This document shows, piece after piece, positions 26,205 to 37,534 of a stretch of 64,000 bases of DNA (position 1 is its first letter; the number at the start of each line of letters is the position of its first letter). The translations under genes were made by a program, and so were the position numbers. The notes beneath the pieces were generated by a model. The model had not been told where the DNA came from. It saw nothing but the letters and a program-made list of their open reading frames with translations, and did no database searches. Origin of the DNA: Syncephalis plumigaleata (taxonomy: Eukaryota > Zoopagomycota > Zoopagomycetes > Zoopagales > Piptocephalidaceae); the NCBI GenBank assembly GCA_025201365.1, contig JAIXMF010000004.1:1240001-1304000 (forward strand), written 5' to 3'.

Positions 26205-27384
26205 ATGGCTACCACAATACCTAAACCACGTAGTATGCCTACTGGACAGCGTAATGTCATCCGTGCCAATGATTCGCCTTCTTTGTGGAACTGCACCTAC
26301 TCACCAGGTAAGTAGTAGAGTGGTACTGGATAACGAGTCAGTTATAATGGTGTATGAATTTGATAAACTGACCAAAAGTCGGCAATAGGTTGGACGCAAG
26401 AGGAAGCGGAGATCTTGCGTAAGGCAGCTATGAAATTCGGTATTGGTGCCTGGTCGAAAATAGTGGACTCTGGCTGTTTACCTGGCAAGACCGTGGCCCA
26501 GATGAACTTCAGTTACAACGATATTAGGACAACAGAGTACAGCGGGTGAGTAGGGCTGGCTAGGCATTAGAGGGGAGAGTAGTCTTATACAGTGCACTAA
26601 TTAATAAATGAATGACTTGTTCTGTTGTAATTGATTAGAATTTGCCGGTCTTCACATAGATCCTATGATGATCGGTGCCATTAATGCTACAAAACAAGGA
26701 CCAGAGATTAAGCGTAAAAATAATTGTATTGTTAACACGGGTAGTAAGTGAATCGATGAAGACATTGCTGTTGTAGTTATCAAGTATATATATTAATATA
26801 ACTCTATCATTAGATAAACTGTCGCGTGAAGAGATTAAACGACGTATCCAGCAGAATAAAGAATTGTAAGTAGAGTGATAATGTGTCTAATTAGATTGCT
26901 TACTAAATTGATCTAGATATGAACTGCCTGTAGAAGAATGGCGAACTATTACCTTGCCTAAACGAGAAGATGTAAGTGATACGAATTGGTAGTTTCGTGC
27001 ATTAAGTATTCATGCTAAAACATTGATTTATATCCAATTTAGCCGCTAGTTAGTAAGTATATAATTGATTAGATTGCTACATGGAAATGAACAAGCGGCG
27101 TTTAACAAATGATTACTAGCACTTGAAACGAAACGACGTGAGCTACGTGAAGCACAAGAGGAATTGACTAGAGTACTACAGGAAATGGACGAGATTTACG
27201 CTCGTATAGAACAGGTAAGAGGAGGAGGAAGACGAGAGCAGATGATCATTTTGATCTGACATTGACACGTTAGAACAAGGAGAATGAGAAACCGGCCACG
27301 ACGGATACCATCATCAATCCGGGTAAATACACCGAGGCAGCATTGTCGACTATTCAACACACGAAGCGAGTGAGACTAGCCTAA
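26205..27384 (+). CDS. SANT/MYB-domain protein
   Basis: Seen: exon 1 encodes MATTIPKPRSMPTGQRNVIR and a leader, then a single SANT/MYB-type helix bundle (GWTQEEAEILRKAAMKFG, IGAWSKIVDSGCLPGKTVAQ). This is followed by a conserved-looking linker, 'FAGLHIDPMMIGAINATK', RKNNCIVNTGS, then KLSREEIKRRIQQNKELYELP, and a coiled coil (KRRELREAQEELTRVLQEMDEIYARIEQ in two parts). The W..I..SGCLPGKT arrangement and the NNCIVNTG stretch look like a defined family rather than a generic MYB factor, but I cannot name it. A nuclear DNA- or chromatin-binding role is inferred from the SANT fold only. About seven short exons, start ATG 26205, stop 27382-27384. Some splice joins near 26545-26650 and 27030-27120 are uncertain. 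Confidence 0.75.
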
Positions 27385-27484
27385 TTGACGAGGGGGTAGC
27401 AGCCATACGATGTTATCTCTCTCAAAGTGATTTTGCAGTATAATTATGGAGACATTGTACGAATAAACGTGATTACGATAATGA

Positions 27485-28780
27485 TTATAGTGCTACAGCA
27501 GGTAGCGTCACTTGCTCTATTGAAATACGTAACTGATGCCATGTACCTTGTTGATCCATTCGTTGTTGCCATTTGTCATGCCATGCTTTGAACCATGCTG
27601 TTGATTGAATTGTCGTGTCAAACAGTAAACATGGTACACTAAAGCTATGTAGTAAATGGTCATGCTCGCTAAATGATGGGCAATTAGCATGCTTTGCCAT
27701 ATAGAGGAGTAGCATCTATTACGCTTACCCTTCATGATCGATACGAGCAAAGGCACGTATTAGCCATAAAGGCTCGCTAGCTAAACAGTTGCCATCATTA
27801 ATGAGGTTGAATGTAAATAGCCGGATATTCAAGTAGCCAGCCAGTTAATGCGATAAGCATGTCATCACTAAATGTGACAATCGGTCAATGGACAATAAAT
27901 GATCAAATCTCGCCTACCTGACTAGTTCTGTAATATCGACGATAGATTGATATTGCGTATATCTCTGTACTTGTTGTTGCAGTTGATCCAGTATTGCTGC
28001 AAATTGTTTGATGAATACTGAATAATGATCTACATCATCAAGCTGCGCATCAATTAGTTCATTTAACATTATCAATATCATGCTAATTATCATACCATGA
28101 ATGGATGCTTATTAGCACGATCTACTTGTACAAACTGAATTAGTTCAAGATCATTTTGTATGCCACAAGATAATCGTTCCTGTAAAAGTGTAGCTATAAT
28201 GATAATAGTAATAAGCAATAGTAGTTGACATTGATAATGAACTATATGATAAGGAAGACTTACGCGATACAATAAATAGTGTTTGCTGTGGCAATACAAC
28301 GACACATAATGGTGGATATTCCGTAACTAATAGTGATAGGGTTATCCACTTTCTAGCTACTAGTAATACGATGAACGACCTCTTACTTTTTGCGTTAATT
28401 TTACGATAAAACCTCTTGCTTCTTCTAAACCAAAAGCTACTCGATCGACTAATATTGCACAGCTAATAGTAATAGTAATATGAGTAATAGTTAATAAACA
28501 AGTGAGATAGCCTAGTCATTACACTGTTACTAATAATACTACCGTAAACCAATTAATACCAGCGAGATATCTATTAATTACGAATGGAGTATTTCAGTAT
28601 AGCTATTGAATTACGCGTTATTAGTGTATAAATACCTTTGGCTAGGGAAAACCATGCAGTTCGGGTGGCTGTCCTTTCGCGTTTACGTATAGGCATGCAT
28701 GCGTATATGTTGTTTATTAGTGAAGCGTTATTTGTATGTTCGTTACTGCTAGTTGTAGATAGTATATGCGAATGTTGCAT
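27485..28780 (-). CDS. Uncharacterised protein, possible Spo16-like meiotic factor
   Basis: A multi-exon minus-strand gene. Reading exons in order gives MQHSHILSTTSSNEHTN, KRERTATRTAWFSLAKD, then ISLVLIGLRCAILVDRVAFG, LEEARGFIVKLTQK, WITLSLLVTEYPPLCVVVLP, QQTLFIVSERLSCGIQNDLE, a stretch with FIKQFAAILDQLQQQVQRYT, and a C-terminus ending EQVTLPAVAL. The join at about 28640-28575 (AAAG|GTATTT ... AATAG|AT) is what makes the frame continuous. The middle section, a hydrophobic strand followed by a helix, a strand, and a spaced hydrophobic strand, resembles in order the XPF/ERCC1-like fold of Spo16/C1orf146, the partner of Zip2/SHOC1 in meiotic crossover formation. This is a weak hypothesis from pattern only. 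That a gene exists is likely; its function is open. A later start at MPIRKRERT is possible. Confidence 0.5.
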
Positions 28781-28894
28781 TGTAATAAACTGAATGAGAG
28801 AAAGAACCAAGTGTGAAATGAGTATGCGACAATTATTATGCGACAAGAATTATTACGTTTTTATTGACGCCATATTAGTTGATGCTATGCTATG

Positions 28895-29623
28895 CTAATC
28901 TTGGTCAAACACGAAGCTTTTCAAATCATTGATCATTCTTTTTGCTGCATCTGGACATCTAAACGATGTATTACGCTTTAGCTTAATGATATGACCTAGA
29001 AAGTCGAATGGGGCTATTTTTGTTTTAATCTCATAGTTGATACGTATTGCCTGAATGTCAGCAGGATTACGTGCACCGCAACGCTCGAACACATGATCGA
29101 GTATCGATTTAGCCTCGGTGGCATTAGCGTATTTGGCTTCATCCATACGAAGTTGCAATGCGAGTGGGAACACAGCCTCCGTCACTCCATTACGATACAT
29201 GGTGAGGGTGGAAAGATGACCTCTAATTATCTTCAAATCGTAATGATCGATTGTACCCTAATCATGCCAACATTAGTAGTTAGCAAGATAAGAAGTGCAT
29301 TCAACATGACTTACCGTAAGCTCCACATCCTTAAGATAAATATTGTAAGGATTAGAATTGGTAATGGTTAGATTAGCCTCGAGATTGATTTGTATACGGC
29401 CAATAGGTGTTTGCGCTGTACCCGATTCGAATGCGAAATCACGTCGACTCGCTTCCGAGGAGTTAGCCATACCAATGGACGTCACTTTGAAATCAGGTAT
29501 TTTTGGCGCTAAAAAATAGCCGATTGTACCTAGTATGCAAATACTACAAATACGAAGAAGAAGAAGAATAAACATACGCGCGGCGTGACTTGAAATGCAA
29601 ACAGCAACACACGCGATAACCAT
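28895..29623 (-). CDS. Membrane-anchored LEA-2-like protein
   Basis: Seen: an N-terminal hydrophobic anchor (MFILLLLRICSICILGTIGYF) followed by APKIPDFKV and a beta-rich extracytoplasmic region with 'LEANLTITNSNPYNIYLKDVELT', then after an intron at about 29316-29262 'LSTLTMYRNGVTEAVFPLAL' and 'INYEIKTKIAPFDFLGHIIK', ending SFVFDQD. The motif of an N-terminal TM, a short linker and a repeat of NPN/Y-type strands is typical of LEA-2 (NDR1/HIN1-like) proteins, which in fungi are single-pass proteins at the plasma or vacuolar membrane; the function in fungi is poorly known. The ATG at 29623 begins just before the anchor. A Q/Y-rich coding-like stretch upstream (about 29640-29833) may be a cytosolic N-terminus lost to frame errors. 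Confidence 0.65.
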
Positions 29624-30929
29624 CAGATGATACGGTTTTTACTGTCGCTGAGTTCGTGGAAAACTCGTACAATGGTTGATTGTATCCGTACTGGTTTGTA
29701 CATCAGACGTTGATCCGTTCTCCATCATTCCAAGTGATGGATACGGGTGTAGATGGTTGTTCCATATTGTGATTGATAAGCTGGTTGTCGCTGTAGTTGC
29801 TGCTCGACAGGATAATTTCTATGAAATTGCATGTTGACTTTAAATGAAGCTATTGAACAATGTTGAGTCTCCAGTTCAATAGATGTACAAATGAAAGTAT
29901 AACTTACAAATGCTAATGCTGATGCTGATGCTAATGTAATGCTAATAGACAGAGAAAATTATGAACAGTAATCGTCGAGTGGAATGGTAAGTATGCCTGC
30001 CTCATACCTATTGCATACTATTTAAACAATCGTATCATACTAGATGGAAACTAGCTGTTCATTGTTAATCAGCTCAATATCATGCTATATCATTACTATC
30101 AATAGCTAGTAACAACTTTGCTCTAGCACAAAGGCCAGCTTGTCACCTGTGAATAAAGACATGCACAATATTAAGCGCGTCTTTGTACTGGCATATCTGT
30201 ATATGTATATACATGCATGTCTGTGTCTATTTCAAGTTTGCATACAAACAGGTATGAAGCTGCTTTGTGCATTACTCTCTTCCTTAGAGGAATAGATGAA
30301 CACTTGTATTCCGTATAGTATGTCAAGTATACGATAATGACAATAATAGATCAAGAAGCAAAGGTCATTCCAAGTATGGTGCTATATACTTTCGTTCTAG
30401 GATGTATTCCAACCAAATGATCATTATATTCATGTATGCACACATTGATATTGTATATTTTTACTGCCATTTTTATTCGAAGGCATTATGGAAAGAAAAT
30501 GCCATTCAATTTGCGGGAAATGCGAACGCGGGACCAATTGAAAAGGAAACGAGGAGACCGTTATTTTTTTACATTGATAAAACTACCGATGAAGAATGAT
30601 GCGCATCGTCCGTTAACAGCATATGCAAACAAACTAATAGCAACTATTAATTGTGAATGCGTGCATGTCAAAAGGAAGCTACGATCGGAATGCGTGTACA
30701 TACATATACACGCTCATACTTGCATCACTCTAATCGGAGTAAACGGCAGCAGATGGACACATCTCAGGAGCAGCGGATTGACCGATATTTCCAGTATTGA
30801 GCGTCCAATAGAGAACACCACCATGTTCAGCATACCAATACCAATATGCGTGTTGCTTGGTTTCATCATGTTGGCATATGAGCTATTATCAAGGAGAATA
30901 ATAATAATGATGATGATTATTGATTAGTA
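29624..30929. other. Intergenic; coding-like Q/Y-rich stretch at its left edge
   Basis: About 1.3 kb. On the minus strand, 29833-29640 reads MQFHRNYPVEQQLQRQPAYQ and, in a neighbouring frame, 'NQYGYNQPLYEFSTNSATVK', running straight into the LEA-2-like gene. Cytosolic tails of such proteins are often like this, but at least two frame jumps would be needed. The rest (29850-30929) holds only short frames without motifs, including 30436-30927 (+), which I reject. Confidence 0.4.
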
Positions 30930-31616
30930 TCACTGGGAATTACAAGTGTTCAAGGGTAGAGTCGCGAGGATGTTCCACTTACTTGGCGAGCCCTTCCAAA
31001 TACCGTATACGGCCTCGGCATTCGGCTGACCCATGGCAACGTTCTCCGTGGGATCCTTGACTTTATCGCCGCCAATACTACGAATACGATCCATAAAGTT
31101 AGAACCACCGAGGCCAGAGTGTGACATGGTATTGGTCATGGCTTGGAAGTTACTTTGACCGGTGGCTGCCTGGGTCAACACGCTAGTTATCAAAAAACAT
31201 CCATTAATCATTAGTATACGTTGATCCGATTTAGCAATCAATTATTATTGCTATCAGTTTTACGAACACTTACCCGCTCAAACCCACGAGACTGAGATGA
31301 TTACGAGCTCGCTCCTCATTAATGAGGCATACTAGTCGACAGATTAAGTTATCAAAATTGCGTCTATGAAGTCGTGCCAAACCACGTCGTTCCTCGCGAT
31401 GTACGACCACCGGTGGTTTGCCAGGCTCTTTTTCCTCGTAAGTAACCGAGTAATGAGGCTTGCCATTACCATCTTTGGTGGCCGATGCCTGCATGGCGTA
31501 GCTATAAGTGTCTGGAGCAGCGGCGACCAAATGGTTTGGACCACTGCTAACACCGACCATTAGAAGTGTGCCGGCAGAACAGCCATCAATGAGTAACGAT
31601 AATTGCTAAGCAACAT
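30930..31616 (-). CDS. Secreted CAP/SCP-domain protein
   Basis: CAP proteins are extracellular, often sterol- or lipid-binding (yeast Pry proteins), and common in host-interacting fungi. Seen: 'CLINEERARNHLSLVGLSG', across an intron (about 31274-31192) to 'VLTQAATGQSNFQAM', the MSHSGLGG histidine motif, 'MDRIRSIGG', DPTENVAMG with the conserved glutamate, and 'AVYGIWKGSPSKWNIL', matching the W..SPxHxxNIL signature with K in place of H. Upstream is a region with GPNHLVAAAPDTYSYAMQAS. The first ATG at 31616 opens MLLSNYRYSLMA, which continues as SAGTLLMVGVSS only if one base is added near 31580; together these form a signal peptide. The alternative start, MVGVSS, has no signal peptide. A short 3' frame ends at 30930. 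Confidence 0.8.
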
Positions 31617-33539
31617 TTTTTTGGTTTGGTTTGACCGTGTTATAAGAATAAACAGCTTGCAATAGGCACTGTATAGGTAGTAAGCTATTAATTTGAAATT
31701 ATAGTATAGTAAACGAATCGGAAAAGAAAAAACGCCACTAGAAATGATACGGGAATGATCATCCATAGCATTAGCATGTGTACAGTGTTATCCTCCTTTT
31801 TAAAGGATGATAATCATAATGATGATGATGATGATGCTACTTACTGGAGTATTAGCGTGTAAACAAGATCTAGAAAGATTATTAAGATAAAAGTAATAAG
31901 CGATTATAAGGGCAATAGCCAAGTGTATTCAAAAAAGAAAGAAAGGATGTGCGCTGAATATTAATAGTAACCGAGCGAAAGACGCAGAGGCTAGCAGATG
32001 GGATATAATAGTGTGTGATCTAAGAAGAAAGATGTACGAGAGTCACAAATGGTGAATATGTAGGTTGATGTTGTCGCGCGCGCATTTAGCCGCTCATTTT
32101 AACTGTAACGCCAGGGGGGGGCAATCTGGAGCCGACTGGATGAGGAGAGCCGAGGCGAGGCGAAGTGTGGTGGTGAAGACTTGCAGCAAAGGAATGTGGT
32201 GTATGCGTCTGTTTTGTGAAAGACATTCACGCATCTACAGACACGCACACACGCATACGCACGTCGAGACTACATCGCTTACATGTGAGCGACATTACGG
32301 ACAAGGATGTCGTTTAGATTGGCTGACACAGCTGCTGTGCTGCCATCCTTCGTTGTGTACTCGTCTGCTTGTCCGAAGGGATGAATGATTGACGAGAAAG
32401 ATACCACTATTACTGCTGCTGCTGCCACTGCTATTATTGTTATTATTACTGCTACTATTATTGCTCCAGTGTCACTTGTACATGCAAACTGTGTTCCAAT
32501 GAATGAACTAAAGAAATCATCCACAAAGGCCATCACTCATTGGCGATCTCTATCTCTGCGCTTGCCTGTCGGCTCAACGGATAACGACAGGTTATGCAGC
32601 CTGTCGACCAACACCATTATTGTCGACGCAAATAGCAACCAAGAACGGAAAAACTGACTAATAGACAAAGAGCGAGTCGGTATACCGGAATTTCCGTAGC
32701 AAATGTGTCAGTCGTGTAACCGTGACTGCGCATCCGTCTGCATAGTTGATAGAACTGTGGCTGCATTGTCTCGACTGTACGTGTAATGTACTGCGCTACT
32801 GTTGGTACTTACCATGTGGCAGAACTGACGGTGAATGTACCAATCATTATTGCTTATGAAGAATAGAATGATAAGAAGGATGATAAGAGGGATGATATAG
32901 GATGCTAGCATGTTAGAATGAGCGCGATTGTAGTGGCAATTCTATTAGCGAGTGACATGACATGTCTGCTCTCCATTGACAAGAATATCATGTAGGAATA
33001 TAGTCGTTTATTTTCTATCAGTAGCCTTGTACAATCAATATCGTAAATCGAATGAATGGTCAACTATTCTATTCTATGTAATACACATTGCCATTTATTT
33101 GTATCTAGTTAATTTGTAAGAATGTCGCACTGATACTCAATGGTAGAATAAGTAAATAAAAGACGAGCATTAAACGGTATCATTGTATAAAAGTGGAATG
33201 ACTAATACTCCGCCTGTAAGGATGCAAATTACTATATAACGAGCATAGTAAACTGAAATGGTTTCTTATAGACCGTTTAGAAACAGACAATGGGTGAATG
33301 TATCGGATTGATGACATCCCATTGCCGTCCCCACCTCGGTACTACAGTGCCGATCCCTACACCAAACTGCTTGCGTATATCAAGCAACAATGACGATAGG
33401 GCCATTAGGCTTTGTTATTCTGCTTTTCCTCCTCCTCTTCTCTTCTTCTTTTCTTCTCACAGATATACGATAGTTGTTTTTGTGTACTTCTTGCTTGCTT
33501 GTCAATTACTGAACCTATTGTAACCGCGTATCTACTAGC
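31617..33539. other. Long gene-poor stretch with a GC-richer island
   Basis: About 1.9 kb without a convincing gene. From 32060 to 32390 the sequence is clearly richer in G and C than its surroundings, includes an eight-G run near 32114-32121, and has a long frame (32065-32388 +) with Cys and Arg but no motif. A frame at 32385-32657 (+) has a hydrophobic Ile/Ala/Thr run made of GCT/ATT repeats. One at 32708-32911 (-) begins with a strong TM (MLASYIIPLIILLIILFFIS). A CT-rich leader at 33420-33470 belongs to the next gene. Any of these could be a lineage-specific gene; none is supported well enough to call. Confidence 0.35.
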
Positions 33540-35120
33540 ATGGACGCTAACACACTCTTTGATGTCAAGGGCAAGGTTGTCCTAGTGACTGGCGGCAGTC
33601 GCGGGTAAGTCGCAGTTGTGCACACGCGTGTATTCTGTATGAACATAGAGGAGAGAGAGGAGAGAGAAACACGCGTATGCACATACTTGTTATTGCACTA
33701 ATACACTAGCTAACACCCTATCGTTATCGTTATCGCTATTACCTTTGTCACGCGGTATACTCTTTACTCTTCAACCTGTCTATCTTCTTTGTATAGTATC
33801 GGATTAATGATTGCTCAGGTAGGTCTGACACGTGCTATTGACTGACTAGCTAGCCGGCTGGTTGGCTAAAGTGAACCGCATGGTATTGTGTGCCATGCAA
33901 TATTGTATCTCTGACTCACTAACCTATCACAATATTGAATGCTGAACTGTATCATTTACAGGGATTTATCAGTAATGGTGCTCGTGTGTATATTTCATCG
34001 CGTAAAGCGGATGTTTGCGACAAGGTGGCGGCCGAATTAACTAAACAAGGACCTGGAGAGTGCTTTAGCATCCCTGCCGATCTTCAAAAACTAAGTGAAG
34101 CTCAACGTGTAGCAGCGGAAATTGCTAAACGAGAGAAATGTAAGTGGTTACATGTAGTGTAACTATACTTAGCACGGGCAATACCAATACTAACAATAAT
34201 GATACAGGCCTTCATGTTCTCGTGAATAATGCCGGTGCCAATGCAAGTATACGCATTATACACAGAACTATACCAGTAATACTAATTGCTATTTCATTTA
34301 CTTAGTGGGCTGCACCCATCGAGCAATATCCCGATGATGCCTTCCAGGTAAATGATGAGATGCACTTTAGCTTGGACATTCGCATTGACTAATGTCTATA
34401 TAAAATGCTACCACCAATAGAAAGTCCTGAATCTCAATCTAACCCGTGTGTTCAGTTTGACTCAAGCGTAAGTTCGGCGATATGCAACATTTCCCGCATT
34501 CTCTTTACTCATTCACTTGCAGTTGTCTGCCTCTGCTTGAAGCGGGTGGCACACTCGAGGATCCATCTCGTGTCATCAACATTGGTTCCATTCACGGTAA
34601 GCACGCACACACATTATTCACGGCATAGACTTGCACCAATTACTCATCATTTTTACTAAATTGGCATAATAACCATGATGCATGCTTATCAGGTATGCGA
34701 ACGGCATTCCATGAAACTTATGCATATGGTGCCAGTAAAGCCGCACTACACCAGCTCTCTACAGTGCTTGCCGGTCATCTTGGATCAAGAGGTATCACCG
34801 TGAATGCGGTAGCACCAGGTCCATTCATGAGCAAGATGATGGCTGTCACATTGCAGGAAAAAGAGAAGCACATTATTGAAAACTGTCCACTAAGACGTAT
34901 TGGTCAACCCTCCGACATGGCAGGCAAGTGTTACGCAATGCTTAGAATTGCATCTATATCGAACTAACCCACTCACCCACTCCCATTGCTCGTACACACG
35001 ATAATGATGATGAATCATGTAGGTGTCTGCTTGTTCTTGTCGTCCAAGGCTGGTTCCTACGTGAATGGCGCGGTTATCCCAGTGGATGGCGGTATCATCG
35101 CTAACAAAGCCATGCTTTAA
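33540..35120 (+). CDS. Short-chain dehydrogenase/reductase
   Basis: An NAD(P)-dependent oxidoreductase of the classical SDR family, closest in look to RhlG-type 3-oxoacyl reductases; the substrate is unknown. Seen: 'GKVVLVTGGSRGIGLMIAQ' (cofactor loop), 'ARVYISSRKADVCDKVAAEL', LHVLVNNAGANW, 'RVINIGSIHG', the catalytic YGASK, 'ITVNAVAPGPFMSKMM', and 'GSYVNGAVIPVDGG' at the end. About nine exons, among them one of 22 bases (33797-33818, encoding IGLMIAQ). The intron at 34243-34305 has a GC donor (AAT|GCAAGT) and splices NNAGAN to WAAPIE. The C-terminus KAML is not a peroxisomal signal. All joins hold frame. Confidence 0.92.
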
Positions 35121-35379
35121 ACGCGGATAGCATTGAGCTTTATGTTGCTATTATTGAATAAATCGATACAGCATCAAATTATATCATTGAACTGACTGTT
35201 TCCGTCTACATGTATCTACAATGATGATAGTAATAATTCTATGATTTTATCAATCAATTATCACTCTAATAATGCCTAGTAGAGCTTGTAAGAAATGCCA
35301 GTCAAATATAGGCTGCATAGAAATGTAAAGAACTACTAGTGTTCTCTATTATACTGACACAAGTTATGCACATTTATTA

Positions 35380-37534
35380 TTATGATTGTGAACAGGGTAA
35401 AGTATAGAGGTGAAATAGGATGGAGAGAACAATTTTGTATTCTATTGGAATTATATCTACTGATAAAGGAAGCAGATGCCATTGAAAGACGCAATAATGC
35501 TCTCTTGTAATGATCAAGATAGTTGATATCTCAACTGCAGTATTAGTCGTAGCATTCACTTGTTCATAAGTATACTGTGTTAACATTAGGCTATTGCTGT
35601 TGATGAGCAGTACTGAATATCTGTCTGGATAATCTATTATGCTGATTCTGTTGACAAATCCATCAGTTGCTGGATGATGAGTGGTATATACATGAGTCTT
35701 AATGACATGGTCAACCGTGGTCATACCACTTAGTGGTGAATGTGGCAGTTTCTCGTCTTCACGTTCAACTCTGGGCCATGCTACACCAAGACATACCAAT
35801 AGTATGATTGCACGTGTCAAATAGGTGGTATCATAGATTGCGTCATAAGTGGCGTATTGACTAGATGACAATAGTATAAGTTGTATTGAAGCGATATAAT
35901 AGCGCATACGCTGAATATTGCATATGTGATGAAACAGATTGCGCAAAACCACATGAGCTAGTATAATCATTTTGATTAATAACGACATATATATCCTATA
36001 GTTATCTGCTATAATTTACCTGCATGAAGCGATGATAGCCTTCTACATGTCTTCTTAGTCGATAAGCATTGAATGCAAACCATATGGCTAGCACAAGGGG
36101 AAAATCACATTAATGAATAGCATTTACAATAGTAGCATCACTTACTGAAGCATAAGAAAACTAAAGCATTGAACATAAAACAAACTCTATGGCGTATCGT
36201 AAATCTAAATAGCAGTAAAGTCACTCAACTCGGATACAACATATAAAGTGAATGAAATTCACTCTTAATACGAATGCAGTTGTGTGCACGGCAATATCCA
36301 AACCAATTAATACTCTAAAGAGCACAAGCATTTTTTGGAAAAGAGATTCCGACCAACAATTGACCTGCATAGATTACATGATTATGATTATTGTTGTTAG
36401 TCAATCGATCAGCTTGATCTAATAGAATGTGATTAATGATTACCAGTGGATTAATATTAGATCAAATGGAAGCTTGGATAGTAGATTGTAATATTATTTA
36501 CAATCTCGTTAATGTAAAGTAGTTTGCCAATGGATGAGGAAACCTGCAAGTAACAACTATTATTAGCATAGATCATTGTGAATCAATTGCAACTGCTTAC
36601 ATATACAGTAGACAACGCTAATGATGTAGGATGCAAACATGAGATTGTAGTGCATGGTCTTGCGTATCATCATGACGATAGCTCGTATGAATGTATACGA
36701 TAGTATGAGCAATAGCTATATGCAATGAATGTGTTAGCGGCACTCCAATCCTTGTATTCGTAACATACCAAGCTAAAGAAGAGCCATTTGTAGATAGCAT
36801 AGCCAGAGTAGAGGAATAAGTCATTTAATTCGCCCGCCTCTATATCACATGTCGATACTGAAGTTAGTTGATTATTTCATACATACTTTGGATATTACCT
36901 TGCTCAGCACTAAACGTATAAGTATAATTCTTATTAAATAAGTCATTAAAGCTTTTTTCAAGATGAGTAACATCCATTGACGCTGGGTGAATAAATTTTA
37001 TAATTGAATTGAAGGCCACCACTTCCACATCCCAGTTTATAATAGTGTTGTTAACGCGTGCTATAACCACAAGTTTAACTGGTGGAAATCCCTTCTAGTC
37101 AGATTCTGTGCCAAATCTTCGAGCCTTTGGTTATACTATTCAGATAGCCATTAGTATTAATAATTTGTAATCAATACGTATATAATTACATGTTCGATGC
37201 TTGTACAGTTACTGAGGAGAAATTGAGTACCATCTATAGCCATTGCTGTGCTCGAATAATCCAATGAAATTTCCAATGCTTTCACCATATCTTCTTCGTT
37301 ATAGATTGGCTCAATGACACATTCATATTCTCCTATATTTGTTGTGTTTACCGGAATAATTATACCATCATATTTATAATAAGGAATCTTCTCAAGGAAA
37401 TTATCAAATGTAGGATAGGTAGCGAGTTTACCACCTAGCTGAGTTATGGTAATTGATGCATTAACAGCAATCAATTGACCGATTATTAATGATAGTAGTA
37501 GTAAGTAAAATCGACAAGCTTTAAAGCAATACAT
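35380..37534 (-). CDS. Receptor-like protein: signal peptide, ectodomain, multiple TM helices
   Basis: Seen on the minus strand: a signal peptide (FYLLLLSLIIGQLIAVNA), an ectodomain with 'GGKLATYPTFDNFLEKIP', 'YDGIIIPVNTTNIGEYECVI', then 'LVVIARVNNTIINWDVEVVA' and 'NDLFNKNYTYTFSAEQGN'. After 36850 come short exons each with one hydrophobic helix: 'LYSGYAIYKWLFFSL', 'LLLILSYTFIRAIVMMIR', 'MLVLFRVLIGLDIAVHTTAF', 'CFMFNALVFLCFS', 'AIWFAFNAYRLRRHVEGYH', then 'MSLLIKMIILAHVVLRN' and 'RAIILLVCLGVAW', and a soluble tail. The count is about seven, suggesting a GPCR-like protein with a large ectodomain. I do not recognise the family. One frame break at about 37105 between two ectodomain parts needs a single extra base. 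Exon edges in 35990-36860 are approximate. Confidence 0.6.

Noticed and set aside
25957-26388. 143-residue frame across the FANCL/SANT promoter
   Set aside because: Driven by a TG repeat and runs out of frame across the first exon of the SANT gene and its intron.
30436-30927. 163-residue plus-strand frame
   Set aside because: Composition is that of AT-rich intergenic DNA and the frame lacks any motif or leader.
32065-32388. 107-residue Arg/Cys-rich frame
   Set aside because: No motif, no splice or start context, and it lies in a GC-shifted patch where long frames arise by chance. Kept only as an island to examine.
32385-32657. Frame with an Ala/Ile/Thr hydrophobic run
   Set aside because: The hydrophobic part comes from GCT/ATT simple repeats; no conserved content.
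32708-32911. Short minus-strand frame with a strong TM start
   Set aside because: AT-rich sequence readily gives Ile/Leu runs; nothing follows the TM that looks conserved.
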